A DNA stretch of 64,000 nucleotides from RUG563 sp045590215 (lineage in GTDB: Bacteria > Bacillota > Clostridia > Christensenellales > Aristaeellaceae), in NCBI GenBank assembly GCA_045590215.1, contig JAZNQO010000023.1, forward strand, positions 34,067 through 98,066, in the 5' to 3' direction. Below the pieces are notes generated by a model. It searched no databases. It was given only the letters and a program-made list of their open reading frames with translations, and was not told where the DNA came from. The position numbers and the translations under genes were made by a program. Shown here piece after piece: positions 53,629 to 63,865 of the stretch (position 1 is the first letter of the stretch; every line of letters starts with the position of its first letter).

Positions 53629-53657
53629 TTGCAATTCCCAGCCAAATAGGCTATAAT
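53629..53657 (+). promoter_or_regulatory. Promoter of the serine T-box and serS
   Basis: TTGCAA (53629-53634), exact 17-bp spacer, TATAAT (53652-53657). Confidence 0.8.
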
Positions 53658-53663
53658 ACCCCC

Positions 53664-53882
53664 ATACCGTTATGAACGGGAAAATGCAGGCATGGCATGA
53701 GGAAAGAGAGCTGCCGGAAGGTGCAAGGCAGCCGTGCTCCCTGCTTTCCGCCCGGGAGCGGATGGCGATGAGCCGTCGGGGTTCGCCCCTTACAGCGAAT
53801 ACGAGTGGGCTTGCCATTTGGCAAACCAATCGGGGTGGCACCGCGGTCAATCCGTCCCTGTGAAGATGGGCGGTTTTTTTAT
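53664..53882 (+). promoter_or_regulatory. T-box leader, serine-specific
   Basis: Hallmarks: GAACGGG at the 5' end, AGAGAGC, GGAAGGTGCAAGGCAGCC, the specifier region CTTTCCGCCCGGGAGC and the antiterminator box GGGGTGGCACCGCGG (about 53830-53844). A terminator stem CCGTCC / GGGCGG with TTTTTTT (about 53850-53880) follows. The specifier reads UCC (53747-53749), Ser. The bulge UGGC implies a G discriminator, as in tRNA-Ser. Both agree with the downstream serS. Confidence 0.92.
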
Positions 53883-53908
53883 TGGAAAAATCAAAGGAGG
53901 AAAAACCC

Positions 53909-55189
53909 ATGCTGGATATGAATTTTGTGCGCAATAACCCGGAGCTGGTCAAGGAAAACATCAAGAAAAAGTTTCAGGACGCAAAGCTCCCGCTGGTGGA
54001 CGAAGTGATTGAGCTGGATAAGCAGTATCGTGCCGCCATCCAGAAGGCCGACGGCCTGCGCAATCAGCGCAAAGTGCTCTCCAAGCAAATCGGCGGCCTG
54101 ATGGCCAAAGGCCAGAAGGAAGAGGCGGAGCAGGTAAAGGCGCAGGTAAACGCCATGGCGGATGACCTGGCTGCCACCGAAAAGCTGGAAGAACAGCTTC
54201 AGGAAGAAGTGCGCAAGCGGATGCTGGTCATCCCCAACATCATCGACCCCACCGTGCCCATCGGCAAGGACGACTCCGAAAACGTGGAAGTGGAACGCTT
54301 TGGCGAGCCCGTGGTGCCTGCCTTTGAAGTGCCTTATCATGTGGAAATCATGGAACGCCTCTCCGGCATTGACCTCGATAGTGCCCGTAAAACTAGCGGC
54401 AACGGCTTTTATTACCTCATGGGCGATATCGCCCGGCTGCACAGTGCCATCCTCAGCTACGCCCGGGATTTCATGATTGACCGGGGCTTCACCTACTGCA
54501 TCCCCCCCTACATGATTCACGGAAACGTGGTGACGGGCGTGATGAGCTTTGCTGAAATGGAAAACATGATGTATAAGATCGAAGGCGAAGACCTTTACCT
54601 CATCGGCACGTCCGAACATTCCATGATCGGCAAATTCATTGACACCATCCTGACGGAAAATCAGCTGCCCCAGACGCTCACCAGCTATTCCCCCTGCTTC
54701 CGCAAGGAAGTGGGTGCCCACGGCATCGAGGAGCGTGGCGTGTATCGCATCCATCAGTTTGAAAAGCAGGAAATGATCGTGGTTTGCAAGCCCGAAGAAA
54801 GCCCCGATTGGTTTAACAAGCTGTGGCAAAACAGCGTGGATTTCTTCCGCACGCTGGATATCCCCGTCCGCACGCTGGAATGCTGCTCCGGCGACTTGGC
54901 TGACCTGAAGGTCAAGTCCATCGACGTGGAAGCATGGAGCCCCCGTCAGCAGAAATACTTTGAAGTGGGCAGCTGCTCCAATCTGGGCGACGCCCAGGCT
55001 CGCCGCCTGCAGATTCGTGTGAAGGGCGAAGACGGCAAAAAGTATTTCGCCCACACCCTCAACAATACCGTGGTAGCTCCCCCTCGGATGCTGATTGCCT
55101 TCCTGGAAAACAATCTGCAGGAAGATGGCCGGGTGCGCATCCCCGAAGCCTTGCGGATGTACATGGGCGGCAAGGAATACATCGGCTAA
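53909..55189 (+). CDS. serS: Seryl-tRNA synthetase
   Basis: A 426-residue class II synthetase. The N-terminal coiled-coil arm (about 25-105) contacts the long variable arm of tRNA-Ser. Catalytic motifs are SYSPCFRKEVGAHGIEERG (motif 2) and NNTVVAPPRMLIAFLENN (motif 3). The frame opens at 53882, but the ATG at 53909 has AAAGGAGG 8 nt upstream and starts MLDMNFVRNNPELVK, the normal SerS N-terminus. Confidence 0.97.
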   Translation: MLDMNFVRNNPELVKENIKKKFQDAKLPLVDEVIELDKQYRAAIQKADGLRNQRKVLSKQIGGLMAKGQKEEAEQVKAQVNAMADDLAATEKLEEQLQEEVRKRMLVIPNIIDPTVPIGKDDSENVEVERFGEPVVPAFEVPYHVEIMERLSGIDLDSARKTSGNGFYYLMGDIARLHSAILSYARDFMIDRGFTYCIPPYMIHGNVVTGVMSFAEMENMMYKIEGEDLYLIGTSEHSMIGKFIDTILTENQLPQTLTSYSPCFRKEVGAHGIEERGVYRIHQFEKQEMIVVCKPEESPDWFNKLWQNSVDFFRTLDIPVRTLECCSGDLADLKVKSIDVEAWSPRQQKYFEVGSCSNLGDAQARRLQIRVKGEDGKKYFAHTLNNTVVAPPRMLIAFLENNLQEDGRVRIPEALRMYMGGKEYIG

Positions 55190-55214
55190 TCTCTAATTAT
55201 CTCATAAACACTGA

Positions 55215-55245
55215 AACGGTACAGCTTTGGCTGTGCCGTTTTTTG
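55215..55245 (+). terminator. Terminator of serS
   Basis: Stem ACGGTACAGC / GCTGTGCCGT with a 4-nt loop, followed by TTTTTTG. Confidence 0.85.
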
Positions 55246-55348
55246 CATGCAAAAACAGGCCTGCGCACATCGGCTGACCTGCAATGGATGATTTTTGAAG
55301 AAGTAGAATTATGTTTCTTTTTGTTTCTTTCCTTTACTTTCCTTTCAA

Positions 55349-55390
55349 ATCAAAAAAGAGGCTGCCGCACATCAGTGCAGCAGCCCCTTG
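55349..55390 (-). terminator. Terminator of the secreted repeat protein gene
   Basis: Reverse strand stem AGGGGCTGCTGCAC / GTGCGGCAGCCTCT, 4-nt loop, TTTTTTG. About 40 nt past the stop. Confidence 0.85.
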
Positions 55391-55430
55391 CTTATTTGAT
55401 TTTTTCAGGCGTTTACGCCATCACTTTTGC

Positions 55431-57308
55431 TTATTCAGCAGGCACTTCTTCAGCAGCAGGAGCCATCAGAGCTTCCAGACCGGCACGATATTCCTGCCAT
55501 TCGGCCAGGTCTTCCCAATAACGGCCCAGATAAATGCCGGTATCGTTGACAGGCTGCACATAGGAAACGCCGTTGTTAATGTACAGGTAAGCCACATCGC
55601 CCAGTTCAGCCTTGCTCACCGTCTGGCCGAAAGCGATATCGCTGGTGGGATTATTGGTGAAATCAGCGGTGATTTCATCAATGCTCTTGAACCACTTCAC
55701 GCATTCGCTGTTGATGTTCAGGTTGCCGGGGGAAGCATACACTGTTTCATAGGTAACGGTCACATCATCGCCGGAAACGGTGACGATGGCATTACCGATG
55801 ATGAACGCATTGGAAGCAACGAGGGGAATCTTATAGATGCCGTCTTCTGTCAGGTTCACAGGCACCACATTGATCCACTTGCTGCCGATACCCATGTCAC
55901 GCAGGCTCAGGCCAGCCACGCCCATGGTGTTGTTGGGATAATAGGTGTATTCCAGTTCCAGAACGGGAGGTTCAGGCAGCTTGCCTTCCTCGTCGGTAAC
56001 AAAGAAGTCAACATCAATGGTGTGGATGGTGCCAACGGCAGAAAGGTCAACGACATCAGAGGTGCCATCAGAGCCGTCCCAGGTCTTGTGTCCCCAAGGC
56101 AGAGAACCATCACTGACGTAGCCGTCGTAATCGTACTTGTCCAGAATGGAATAACCATCGTTTCTGTCGAAGAAATGATTCCATTCATCGTTATAGCCGG
56201 TGGGACCAAAGGCAGCAGTTCCGATAGGAACAGCTTCGCCATTGATGCGAATTTCAGAAACGCCCAGATACTTGCCGGCAACAGTGGTATCGGGGATGGA
56301 GTAATTATCTTCTTCACCGTTCTGGCCGCCGTCAGCAACGACAAGGAACAACTTCATGCCCTCATTGGTCTCTTTTTTACCCTGTGCGTCCACACCCAGA
56401 TCGAAATCGAATCCGCCGCTGGGTGTCCAGCCGCCCTGATCGAAGAAGCGCACACTGCAGGTGTAGTTGCCTACGCCGGTAATGAGTGCTTCAGTGGAAT
56501 CGCCCAAACTGCCATCGGTGACAGGCCAGTAACCGTAATCAATGAACTCCAGACGAGCAGTGGTCGCATTTTCAGGCACTTCGGTCATGTCAGCTACGGT
56601 CACGATATCGGTAGCGGTAGCAGGAGCAGTGCTCTTTTCACGCAGGGCAGGGCCGCCGGCAGGCTTCACATCCTGCTGGGCAGCAAGGAAGAAGTCAATT
56701 TCAATGGAAGATGGGTCATTCAGCAGGGACACATCGAAAGCGTTGAAGTTCTGGGCAGTAGCACTGCTGTTCCAGGTAGCACCAGTTTCGATGGAACCGC
56801 CGTTGTCCAGCATCCACTGGTCATAAATCAGGGCATAAGCATCATTGGCATCCCAATACACTTTGCCGCCTTCCTGATCGTTGATGTTGTCATAGCCGGT
56901 CTGGCCATAGGTAACATCCTGGCAGGGATAGGATTCGCCGTTGATGCGAATATCGGTAATCTGCAGGAACATGCCGGGGAACAGATCAGCACCGTCTTTC
57001 ACAATCAGGGCCAGCTTCTGGGCACCGGTATTGTGGTTGCCGCCGGAATAGAACCAGCTGGGCATATGGGCAGTAACGCTGGCGGTGTAATAGCCTTCGC
57101 CGGTAACAACAGCAGGCGTGGGAGCCCAATAATCATCTTCCTTTTCGCTTACAGCAGGCCACCAGTCAGAATCCTGCCAGAAAATATAGGCAGTGGTGCT
57201 GACGGCTTCGGCTTCGGGGGCAGCCACGTCTTCGGCGTGGGCAGCCATGCCCAGAGCCAGAACCAATGCTGCAACCAACAGCAAAATGCGAGTTAAGTTT
57301 TTCTTCAC
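55431..57308 (-). CDS. Secreted protein with two tandem beta-rich domains, function unknown
   Basis: A 625-residue exported protein with a clear signal peptide (ILLLVAALVLALGMAAHAED, cleavage near 25). Two copies of a 170-190 residue domain follow. Copy 1 spans about 38-209 (TTAYIFWQ to SIEIDFFLA) and copy 2 about 249-437 (TTARLEFID to TIDVDFFVT). Shared landmarks are DIRINGESYP / EIRINGEAVP and YGQTGYDN / FGPTGYND. The C-terminal 175 residues are different and acidic. It is rich in Tyr, Trp, Asp and Gly, like carbohydrate-binding modules, but I recognise no family. There is no LPXTG or membrane anchor. Start is GTG with AAGGAG 8 nt upstream and a strong promoter. Confidence 0.75.
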   Translation of the reverse strand: MKKNLTRILLLVAALVLALGMAAHAEDVAAPEAEAVSTTAYIFWQDSDWWPAVSEKEDDYWAPTPAVVTGEGYYTASVTAHMPSWFYSGGNHNTGAQKLALIVKDGADLFPGMFLQITDIRINGESYPCQDVTYGQTGYDNINDQEGGKVYWDANDAYALIYDQWMLDNGGSIETGATWNSSATAQNFNAFDVSLLNDPSSIEIDFFLAAQQDVKPAGGPALREKSTAPATATDIVTVADMTEVPENATTARLEFIDYGYWPVTDGSLGDSTEALITGVGNYTCSVRFFDQGGWTPSGGFDFDLGVDAQGKKETNEGMKLFLVVADGGQNGEEDNYSIPDTTVAGKYLGVSEIRINGEAVPIGTAAFGPTGYNDEWNHFFDRNDGYSILDKYDYDGYVSDGSLPWGHKTWDGSDGTSDVVDLSAVGTIHTIDVDFFVTDEEGKLPEPPVLELEYTYYPNNTMGVAGLSLRDMGIGSKWINVVPVNLTEDGIYKIPLVASNAFIIGNAIVTVSGDDVTVTYETVYASPGNLNINSECVKWFKSIDEITADFTNNPTSDIAFGQTVSKAELGDVAYLYINNGVSYVQPVNDTGIYLGRYWEDLAEWQEYRAGLEALMAPAAEEVPAE

Positions 57309-57377
57309 AGAAAACGCTCCTTCCTAAATTACAATTACAATTGTCTCTCTTTGCAATTGTTTTTTTCCTTTATCCAT

Positions 57378-57407
57378 ATTATAGCCGTGTTAGAACATTT
57401 ATGTCAA
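57378..57407 (-). promoter_or_regulatory. Strong promoter of the secreted repeat protein gene
   Basis: Reverse strand TTGACA (57402-57407), 18-bp spacer, TATAAT (57378-57383). The leader carries repeated ACAATTG motifs (about 57325-57360), a possible operator. Confidence 0.8.
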
Positions 57408-57478
57408 CCGCATTTATTGTTTTTTTTCACATTTTTCTCATAATTTTACATATTTTTTCTCGCTATTGTCACCTGTAT

Positions 57479-58498
57479 TCAATCCGCCACCACCGCTTGT
57501 ATGAGCTTGCAGGTATTTTCAATGCCCTGCACATGGGTGCGTTCATAGCCGTGGGAAGCAAAAACCCCGGTGCCGATGAGCGCATAGCGGCAGTCGTTCC
57601 CGGCACGGAGAGCCGTAGCCGTATCGGAGGAATAGGAAGGATATACGTCCGCCGCATAGCGGATGCCCTTTGCCTTGGCCAAGGCAATCAATTCGCTTGT
57701 AAAGCCATAATGATAGGGGCCGGCGGAGTCCTTCACGCAGATGGACACCATGGTTTCATCGCAGCCAAGGTCGTCCCCAACGCAGCCCATATCCACCGCC
57801 AGAATATCCTCAATGCCCTCCGGTAAGCGCATGGACGCCCCGTGACCCACTTCCTCAAACACCGTAAACAGAATAGCCACCCGGCGGCAGAGCCTGATTT
57901 TCCCTTCCGCAACCTGCTGCGCCAAAGAAAGCAGCATCCCGGCACTGGCTTTGTCGTCCAAATGGCGGCTCTTTAAGTAGCCGCTGTCCGTCAGCGTGGT
58001 TCTGGGGTCCCAGGAAATAAAGCAGCCCGTTTCAATGCCCAGGTTTTCCACGTCTTCCTTGCTCTTTACCATTTCGTCCAGCACAATTTCAAGGCTGGTT
58101 TCGTTTCGGTTATCGCCGTTCATGTCCCCGAAAACATGCTGGCTGGCTTTGGTGGATTGCACCGTGCCGGAGTAGGCCTTACCGTCTCTTGTATGGACAA
58201 GGCAGTTTTCCGTTTCCACAGTGCTGTCTGCCCAGCCGCCGATATGGGTATAGCGGATGCGGCCATTGCCCTTAATGGAGCGCACCATGGCACCCAGTGT
58301 GTCCACATGGGCAGAGAGCAAAATGCCCCTGCCTTCGCCGCCCAGCTCGCACAGCACACCGCCCTTCCTTTGCTGCACGGGATGAAAGCCCATGCTCTGC
58401 AGCGTTTCCATGAGGTAAGAAGCAGCTTTTTCCGTAAAGCCTGTGGGAGAAGGAATGGCCAATAATTTCTGCATATACTCCAGTGCAAGCCGATACAT
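57479..58498 (-). CDS. M42-family metallopeptidase (glutamyl/tetrahedral aminopeptidase type)
   Basis: A 339-residue M42 peptidase. Zinc-site segments are LLSAHVDTLGAMV, SRHLDDKASAGMLLSL and LFTVFEEVGHGAS (the catalytic Glu pair), with DMGCVGDD and ASHGYERTH near the C-terminus. These dinuclear-metal aminopeptidases form dodecameric particles that finish peptide degradation in the cytosol. The frame extends to 58639 but the ATG at 58498 starts the conserved region and has AGGTG upstream. Divergent from the GH27 gene. Confidence 0.92.
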   Translation of the reverse strand: MYRLALEYMQKLLAIPSPTGFTEKAASYLMETLQSMGFHPVQQRKGGVLCELGGEGRGILLSAHVDTLGAMVRSIKGNGRIRYTHIGGWADSTVETENCLVHTRDGKAYSGTVQSTKASQHVFGDMNGDNRNETSLEIVLDEMVKSKEDVENLGIETGCFISWDPRTTLTDSGYLKSRHLDDKASAGMLLSLAQQVAEGKIRLCRRVAILFTVFEEVGHGASMRLPEGIEDILAVDMGCVGDDLGCDETMVSICVKDSAGPYHYGFTSELIALAKAKGIRYAADVYPSYSSDTATALRAGNDCRYALIGTGVFASHGYERTHVQGIENTCKLIQAVVAD

Positions 58499-58576
58499 AA
58501 AAACACCTGTCCTTTTCTCTTTTTTGTTTATTATACACGGAAAACCTTTCTTCTGGCAAGCAAAACCAAAAAGCCG

Positions 58577-58605
58577 TTGAAATTTTGTCTTTCCTTCCGT
58601 ATAAT
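58577..58605 (+). promoter_or_regulatory. Promoter of the GH27 gene
   Basis: TTGAAA (58577-58582), exact 17-bp spacer, TATAAT (58600-58605). Confidence 0.75.
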
Positions 58606-58637
58606 AAACAAAAAGGAACATAAAAGGAGCGTTTTCC

Positions 58638-59903
58638 ATGAAAAATACGTCTGTTGTTGCCGCTCGTCCGCCTATGGGATGGAACAGCTGGGATTGCTAT
58701 GGTGCCGCCGTGAATGAAGCGCAGGTGCGACAGAATGCGGAATATATGGCGAAATACCTGAAAGCATACGGCTGGGAATATGTGGTGGTGGACATCCAGT
58801 GGTATCAGCCCTCGGCCTCCAGCCATGCTTATGAACCCTTTGCGCCCCTTTGTATGGATGGGTTTGGCCGCCTGATGCCGGCGGAAAACCGCTTTCCCAG
58901 TGCCAAGGGCGGCGTTGGGTTCAAGCCGCTGGCAGATTACGTCCATTCCCTTGGGCTAAAATTCGGCATCCATATCATGCGTGGGTTGCCCCGGATGGCG
59001 GCACACAATTCTCTGCCCATCCTGAACTGCGATAAGACCTGTGCAGAGGTTGCCAACCCCAATTCCATCTGCGCATGGAACCCGGATATGTACGGCCTCA
59101 AATGCGATCTGCCGCAGGCACAAGCCTATTACGACAGCATTTTTCAGTTGTACGCTTCCTGGGGCGTAGATTTCGTGAAATGCGACGATATTGCAAGGGA
59201 ATATCCCCATTGTCAAAGGGAAATTGAAGTGATTTCCACTGCCTGCAAAAACTGCGGCCGGGATATCGTCCTTTCCCTCTCCCCCGGTGCCGCCCCCTTG
59301 GAACAGGCACGACACTTGCAAAAACACGCCAATATGTGGCGCATCACCGACGATTTCTGGGATAATTGGCCGCTGCTCTACGCCATGTTTGAGCGTGCCG
59401 AAAAATGGTGCATCCATTCCGGCCCCGGTCACTGGCCGGATGCGGATATGCTGCCCATGGGAGCCCTTCGCCAGTGCACCGACCCGGACGACTGGACGAA
59501 GTTCACAAACGACGAACTATATACCATGATGACCCTATGGTGCATGATGCGCTCACCGCTCATGATCGGCGCAGAAATGACGAAAAATGATGCTTTCACC
59601 CTGTCCCTCCTCACAAACAGCGATGCCCTCTATGCCAATCAGCATGGCCATTCTGCCCATCCGGTGCTGGAAGATGCAGGCCATATCGTGTGGACAAGCA
59701 CAGGGGAAGACGGCCGCATTTTTGTGGGCCTGTTCAATACCAACGAAGAAGAACAGCCGGTGAAGCTGCCCCGGTGCCAGATTACCCAGCGGCCCCTAAA
59801 AGCCATCCGCTCAATCTGGCAAAATGAAAATGTGCCGGCAGACACCGAATATTTCTCCGTGCCTGCCCATGGCGCAGTGATGCTGGCACTGGCGGTTGAA
59901 TAA
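58638..59903 (+). CDS. Alpha-galactosidase-like glycoside hydrolase family 27
   Basis: A 421-residue GH27 enzyme. It opens with RPPMGWNSWDCYG, the family start. The nucleophile is Asp183 in GVDFVKCDDIA and the acid/base Asp lies in MWRITDDFWDNW (Asp238 or Asp239). GPGHWPDADML and MTLWCMMRSPLMIGAEM are further GH27 signatures. A short beta-sandwich closes the protein. No signal peptide, so it acts on imported alpha-galactosides or similar. Neighbours are not sugar genes. AAAAGGAG lies 8 nt before the ATG. An alpha-N-acetylgalactosaminidase or isomaltodextranase role is possible within the family. Confidence 0.9.
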   Translation: MKNTSVVAARPPMGWNSWDCYGAAVNEAQVRQNAEYMAKYLKAYGWEYVVVDIQWYQPSASSHAYEPFAPLCMDGFGRLMPAENRFPSAKGGVGFKPLADYVHSLGLKFGIHIMRGLPRMAAHNSLPILNCDKTCAEVANPNSICAWNPDMYGLKCDLPQAQAYYDSIFQLYASWGVDFVKCDDIAREYPHCQREIEVISTACKNCGRDIVLSLSPGAAPLEQARHLQKHANMWRITDDFWDNWPLLYAMFERAEKWCIHSGPGHWPDADMLPMGALRQCTDPDDWTKFTNDELYTMMTLWCMMRSPLMIGAEMTKNDAFTLSLLTNSDALYANQHGHSAHPVLEDAGHIVWTSTGEDGRIFVGLFNTNEEEQPVKLPRCQITQRPLKAIRSIWQNENVPADTEYFSVPAHGAVMLALAVE

Positions 59904-59981
59904 AATGCACCATCGCCTCAGACCAGTGCCGATTATGAGGGTGTGTATGCCCTGCGGGAACTGGTGCGGCAAGACACATGA

Positions 59982-60015
59982 AAAACGGCTGCAAGAATTT
60001 TCTTGCAGCCGTTTT
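59982..60015 (+). terminator. Terminator of the GH27 gene
   Basis: Stem AAAACGGCTGCAAGAA / TTCTTGCAGCCGTTTT with no spacer beyond a 2-nt loop, followed by CCC. The strong stem has T only within the 3' arm. Confidence 0.65.
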
Positions 60016-60096
60016 CCCAAAAAATGAACCTTTTCCGCTCTTTTTCCGTCTGATTATATGAAACCGGTTTCCATCACCGAATAAGGAGGTGAATGA

Positions 60097-61359
60097 ATGG
60101 ATGCTTTTGAAACACTGCTGGCCGAACATGGAAAAGCCGCGGAACGCTATGTACATTACCGCTGCACTTCCAGCCAGGATGCGGAAGACATTCTGCAGGA
60201 TGTGTATTTCACCGCACACCGGCATTTTCATCAGTTGAAAAATGCCGCTGCTTTCAAGCCCTGGCTGCTTTCCATTGCCCGGCGAAAATGTGCCGATCAT
60301 TTCCGAAACCAGGCACCGGCAACCCTGCCGCTTTGCAGCATTGCAGAGCCTGCCGATTTGCGTTTTGGCATTCCGGATCCTTCCCCGGTATGGGAAACGC
60401 TGCAAGCCCTGCCGGAAAAGGAACAGCAGATTCTGCGATATTTTTACCTGCTGGAATGGCCACAAAGTGCCATTGCAAAGCAGCTTGGTATACCCATTGG
60501 CACAGTGAAAAGCCGTTTGCACACCGCACGCCGGCACTTCAAAGCCCATTATTCCCCCTTCCCGGACACACAGAAAGGAAATACTTCCATGAAAAAACTG
60601 CCTTCTAAACTACCCCTTTACACCATCACCGAAAAAAAGGAAGCCCCCTTCCCCGTCAAATGGGAAGAACTGATGGGCTGGTTTCTGGTGCCGCGCCTTG
60701 GTGAAAAGCTTTCCTGGGCCATGTATGATCTACCGGAGAGAGGCTGCACCCATGTATACGATATGCAAGTTACGGGCAAAGCCATGGTGCACGGCATTGA
60801 AGGGGTGGAACTCACCGCCCGGGAAGCCAGCTATTCCAACAAAAAAGAAGTCATCAACCGCACCTTCGTAGCCCAACTGACGGACACCCACTGCCGTTAC
60901 CTTGCCACCATGCGAACAGACGGCGATATCCGTAATTACATCACCTTCCTGGATGAAGAAGCCTTCCTGCCCAACTGGGGCTTTGGGGAAAACAACTGCG
61001 GCAATGAAGTGAATCTTGCCCCAAAGGGCGATATCATCCGCACCGGCGATGTGATCGAAAGCAAAAAGAAGCCTTTCCTGCTGGACATCGTAGGCCGTTA
61101 CACCGTGGAAATAAACGGCAAAACATACGATACCGTCTGCGTTATGGATATTGAAACTTATAATGCCGGCGTGGTTTCCGAACAGTTTCTGGACAAAAAC
61201 GGCCGCACCATCCTCTGGCGGCGATATAACCGCAACGACTGGCATCAGGATCACTACGGCAAACCCTGGACGGAACTTTTGCCGGACAGTCCCCGCCTCC
61301 TCATCAACGGCGAAACCTACGTGGAATGGTACGATTGCATCACGGACTATATTCTGTGA
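60097..61359 (+). CDS. ECF-type sigma factor fused to a large C-terminal domain of unknown function
   Basis: A 420-residue protein. Residues about 8-75 are sigma region 2 (CTSSQDAEDILQDVYFTAHR, AFKPWLLSIARRKCADHF). Residues about 98-150 are region 4 (QILRYFYLLEWPQSAIAKQL, GIPIGTVKSRLHTARRHFKA). From about residue 165 a 255-residue soluble domain follows (KWEELMGWFLVPRLGEKLSW, FLLDIVGRYTVEINGKTYD), which I do not recognise. No anti-sigma gene is adjacent. An in-frame internal ATG at 60589 with AAAGGAAA upstream could give the C-terminal domain separately. AAGGAGGTG precedes the first ATG. A palindrome GAAACCGGTTTC lies at 60060-60071. Confidence 0.82.
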   Translation: MDAFETLLAEHGKAAERYVHYRCTSSQDAEDILQDVYFTAHRHFHQLKNAAAFKPWLLSIARRKCADHFRNQAPATLPLCSIAEPADLRFGIPDPSPVWETLQALPEKEQQILRYFYLLEWPQSAIAKQLGIPIGTVKSRLHTARRHFKAHYSPFPDTQKGNTSMKKLPSKLPLYTITEKKEAPFPVKWEELMGWFLVPRLGEKLSWAMYDLPERGCTHVYDMQVTGKAMVHGIEGVELTAREASYSNKKEVINRTFVAQLTDTHCRYLATMRTDGDIRNYITFLDEEAFLPNWGFGENNCGNEVNLAPKGDIIRTGDVIESKKKPFLLDIVGRYTVEINGKTYDTVCVMDIETYNAGVVSEQFLDKNGRTILWRRYNRNDWHQDHYGKPWTELLPDSPRLLINGETYVEWYDCITDYIL

Positions 61360-61407
61360 AATTTTTTCCGCAAACACCGCCTACTGCCATTTGGTGCGGC
61401 ATAGCCA

Positions 61408-61440
61408 CAAAAAAAGAAGCCGATCCCTCGGCTTCTTTTG
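61408..61440. terminator. Bidirectional terminator between the sigma-fusion gene and rny
   Basis: Stem AAAGAAGCCGA / TCGGCTTCTTT with a 4-nt loop. T runs flank it on both strands, serving both convergent genes. Confidence 0.85.
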
Positions 61441-61448
61441 GTTTGCAA

Positions 61449-63011
<1,563 letters not shown>

Positions 63012-63076
63012 GGGCATCCTCCTTTCGCTCTCTCTTTTCTCAAATTTTTGAACATTCTCAATTGAAAAACCGCACG

Positions 63077-63099
63077 AAAAAAAGCCGTTTTCGCACGGC
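63077..63099 (-). terminator. Terminator-like hairpin inside the rny leader
   Basis: Reverse strand stem GCCGT / ACGGC with a GCGAAA loop and TTTTTTT. It lies about 180 nt after the promoter and 65 nt before rny, so it would either attenuate rny or end a small RNA. Confidence 0.6.
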
Positions 63100-63286
63100 A
63101 AAGCTGTATTTCGCACACCATGAACCGGTATACAGATTCTTTACAACTAAAACAACCGGGTGCAACACAAAAACACCCAATATGCTGAAGCGGCAAAACG
63201 CCTGCAAAATAAAACCAGAAGCAATGTATCCGAAAACAGCTCAGTCCCCCCACATAAGGGAGCAGACTTTTCAGCCGATCATATAT

Positions 63287-63315
63287 ATTGTACGCAATAT
63301 TTGCCATGCTGTCAA
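63287..63315 (-). promoter_or_regulatory. Promoter upstream of rny
   Basis: Reverse strand TTGACA (63310-63315), 17-bp spacer, TACAAT (63287-63292). Leader to rny is about 270 nt. Confidence 0.75.
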
Positions 63316-63380
63316 GTAGCTTTTCCGCCCTTGTATGTAAAAATCACAGGTTTTTTTGTGCTGTTTTTCGTCAAATTGTC

Positions 63381-63409
63381 TTGCCAGATGTGCTCTCCTC
63401 TGGCATAAT
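63381..63409 (+). promoter_or_regulatory. Promoter of the small amphipathic protein gene
   Basis: TTGCCA (63381-63386), 17-bp spacer, CATAAT (63404-63409). Confidence 0.6.
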
Positions 63410-63491
63410 GGATGAAGAAAAAGAAAAAATGGCATGTATGCCGCCCTCGCTAACAGGGCAAACTGAATCCGAAAAAAGGAGCGATGCCGGA

Positions 63492-63836
63492 ATGGAAGAA
63501 ATCTGCAAGGAAATTGAAAAGGTTATCAAGGCCGGTATTGGTGCCGTGGCTACCGGCGTGGAAAAGGCACAAGAAGCCGTGGAGCAGTTGGCACAAAAGG
63601 GCGAGCCTATCTTTGATAAGGCCAAGTCTGCCTTCACAGACGCCGCCGATAAAGTAGCAAAAACCTTTCAGGAAATGGGTAAGCCCAAAATGGAAGAATT
63701 GCTGCACGATGCACGGGAATTGACCTTGGAAGAACTCAAAAACCTGCGTGCGGCTCTGGATGAACTGATTGCCGATCTGGAACAGGAAGCCACTGCGCCG
63801 GAACCGCCCATCCCTTCTGATTCCGACGAAAATTAA
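63492..63836 (+). CDS. Small amphipathic helical protein, phasin-like, function unknown
   Basis: A 114-residue protein predicted to be almost all helix. It opens MEEICKEIEKVIKAGIGAVA, then amphipathic repeats with Ala, Lys and Glu (AKSAFTDAADKVAKTFQEMG), and ends in an acidic Pro-rich tail (APEPPIPSDSDEN). The pattern resembles phasin or YtxH-like stress proteins, without a firm match. The frame opens at 63288, but AAAAGGAG 10 nt before the ATG at 63492 favours that start. The promoter at 63381-63409 is compatible. Confidence 0.65.
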   Translation: MEEICKEIEKVIKAGIGAVATGVEKAQEAVEQLAQKGEPIFDKAKSAFTDAADKVAKTFQEMGKPKMEELLHDARELTLEELKNLRAALDELIADLEQEATAPEPPIPSDSDEN

Positions 63837-63865
63837 GCGTAAAACAGTTTTGAGGGATAACCAAG

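Noticed and set aside
55311..57296. 661-residue forward frame across the secreted repeat protein
   Set aside because: The reverse strand has a promoter, ribosome binding site, signal peptide and duplicated domain. The forward frame has none.
60060..60071. GAAACC as an ECF -35 element for autoregulation of the sigma-fusion gene
   Set aside because: A start site at the implied -10 would fall on the ribosome binding site. I kept it only as a palindrome.
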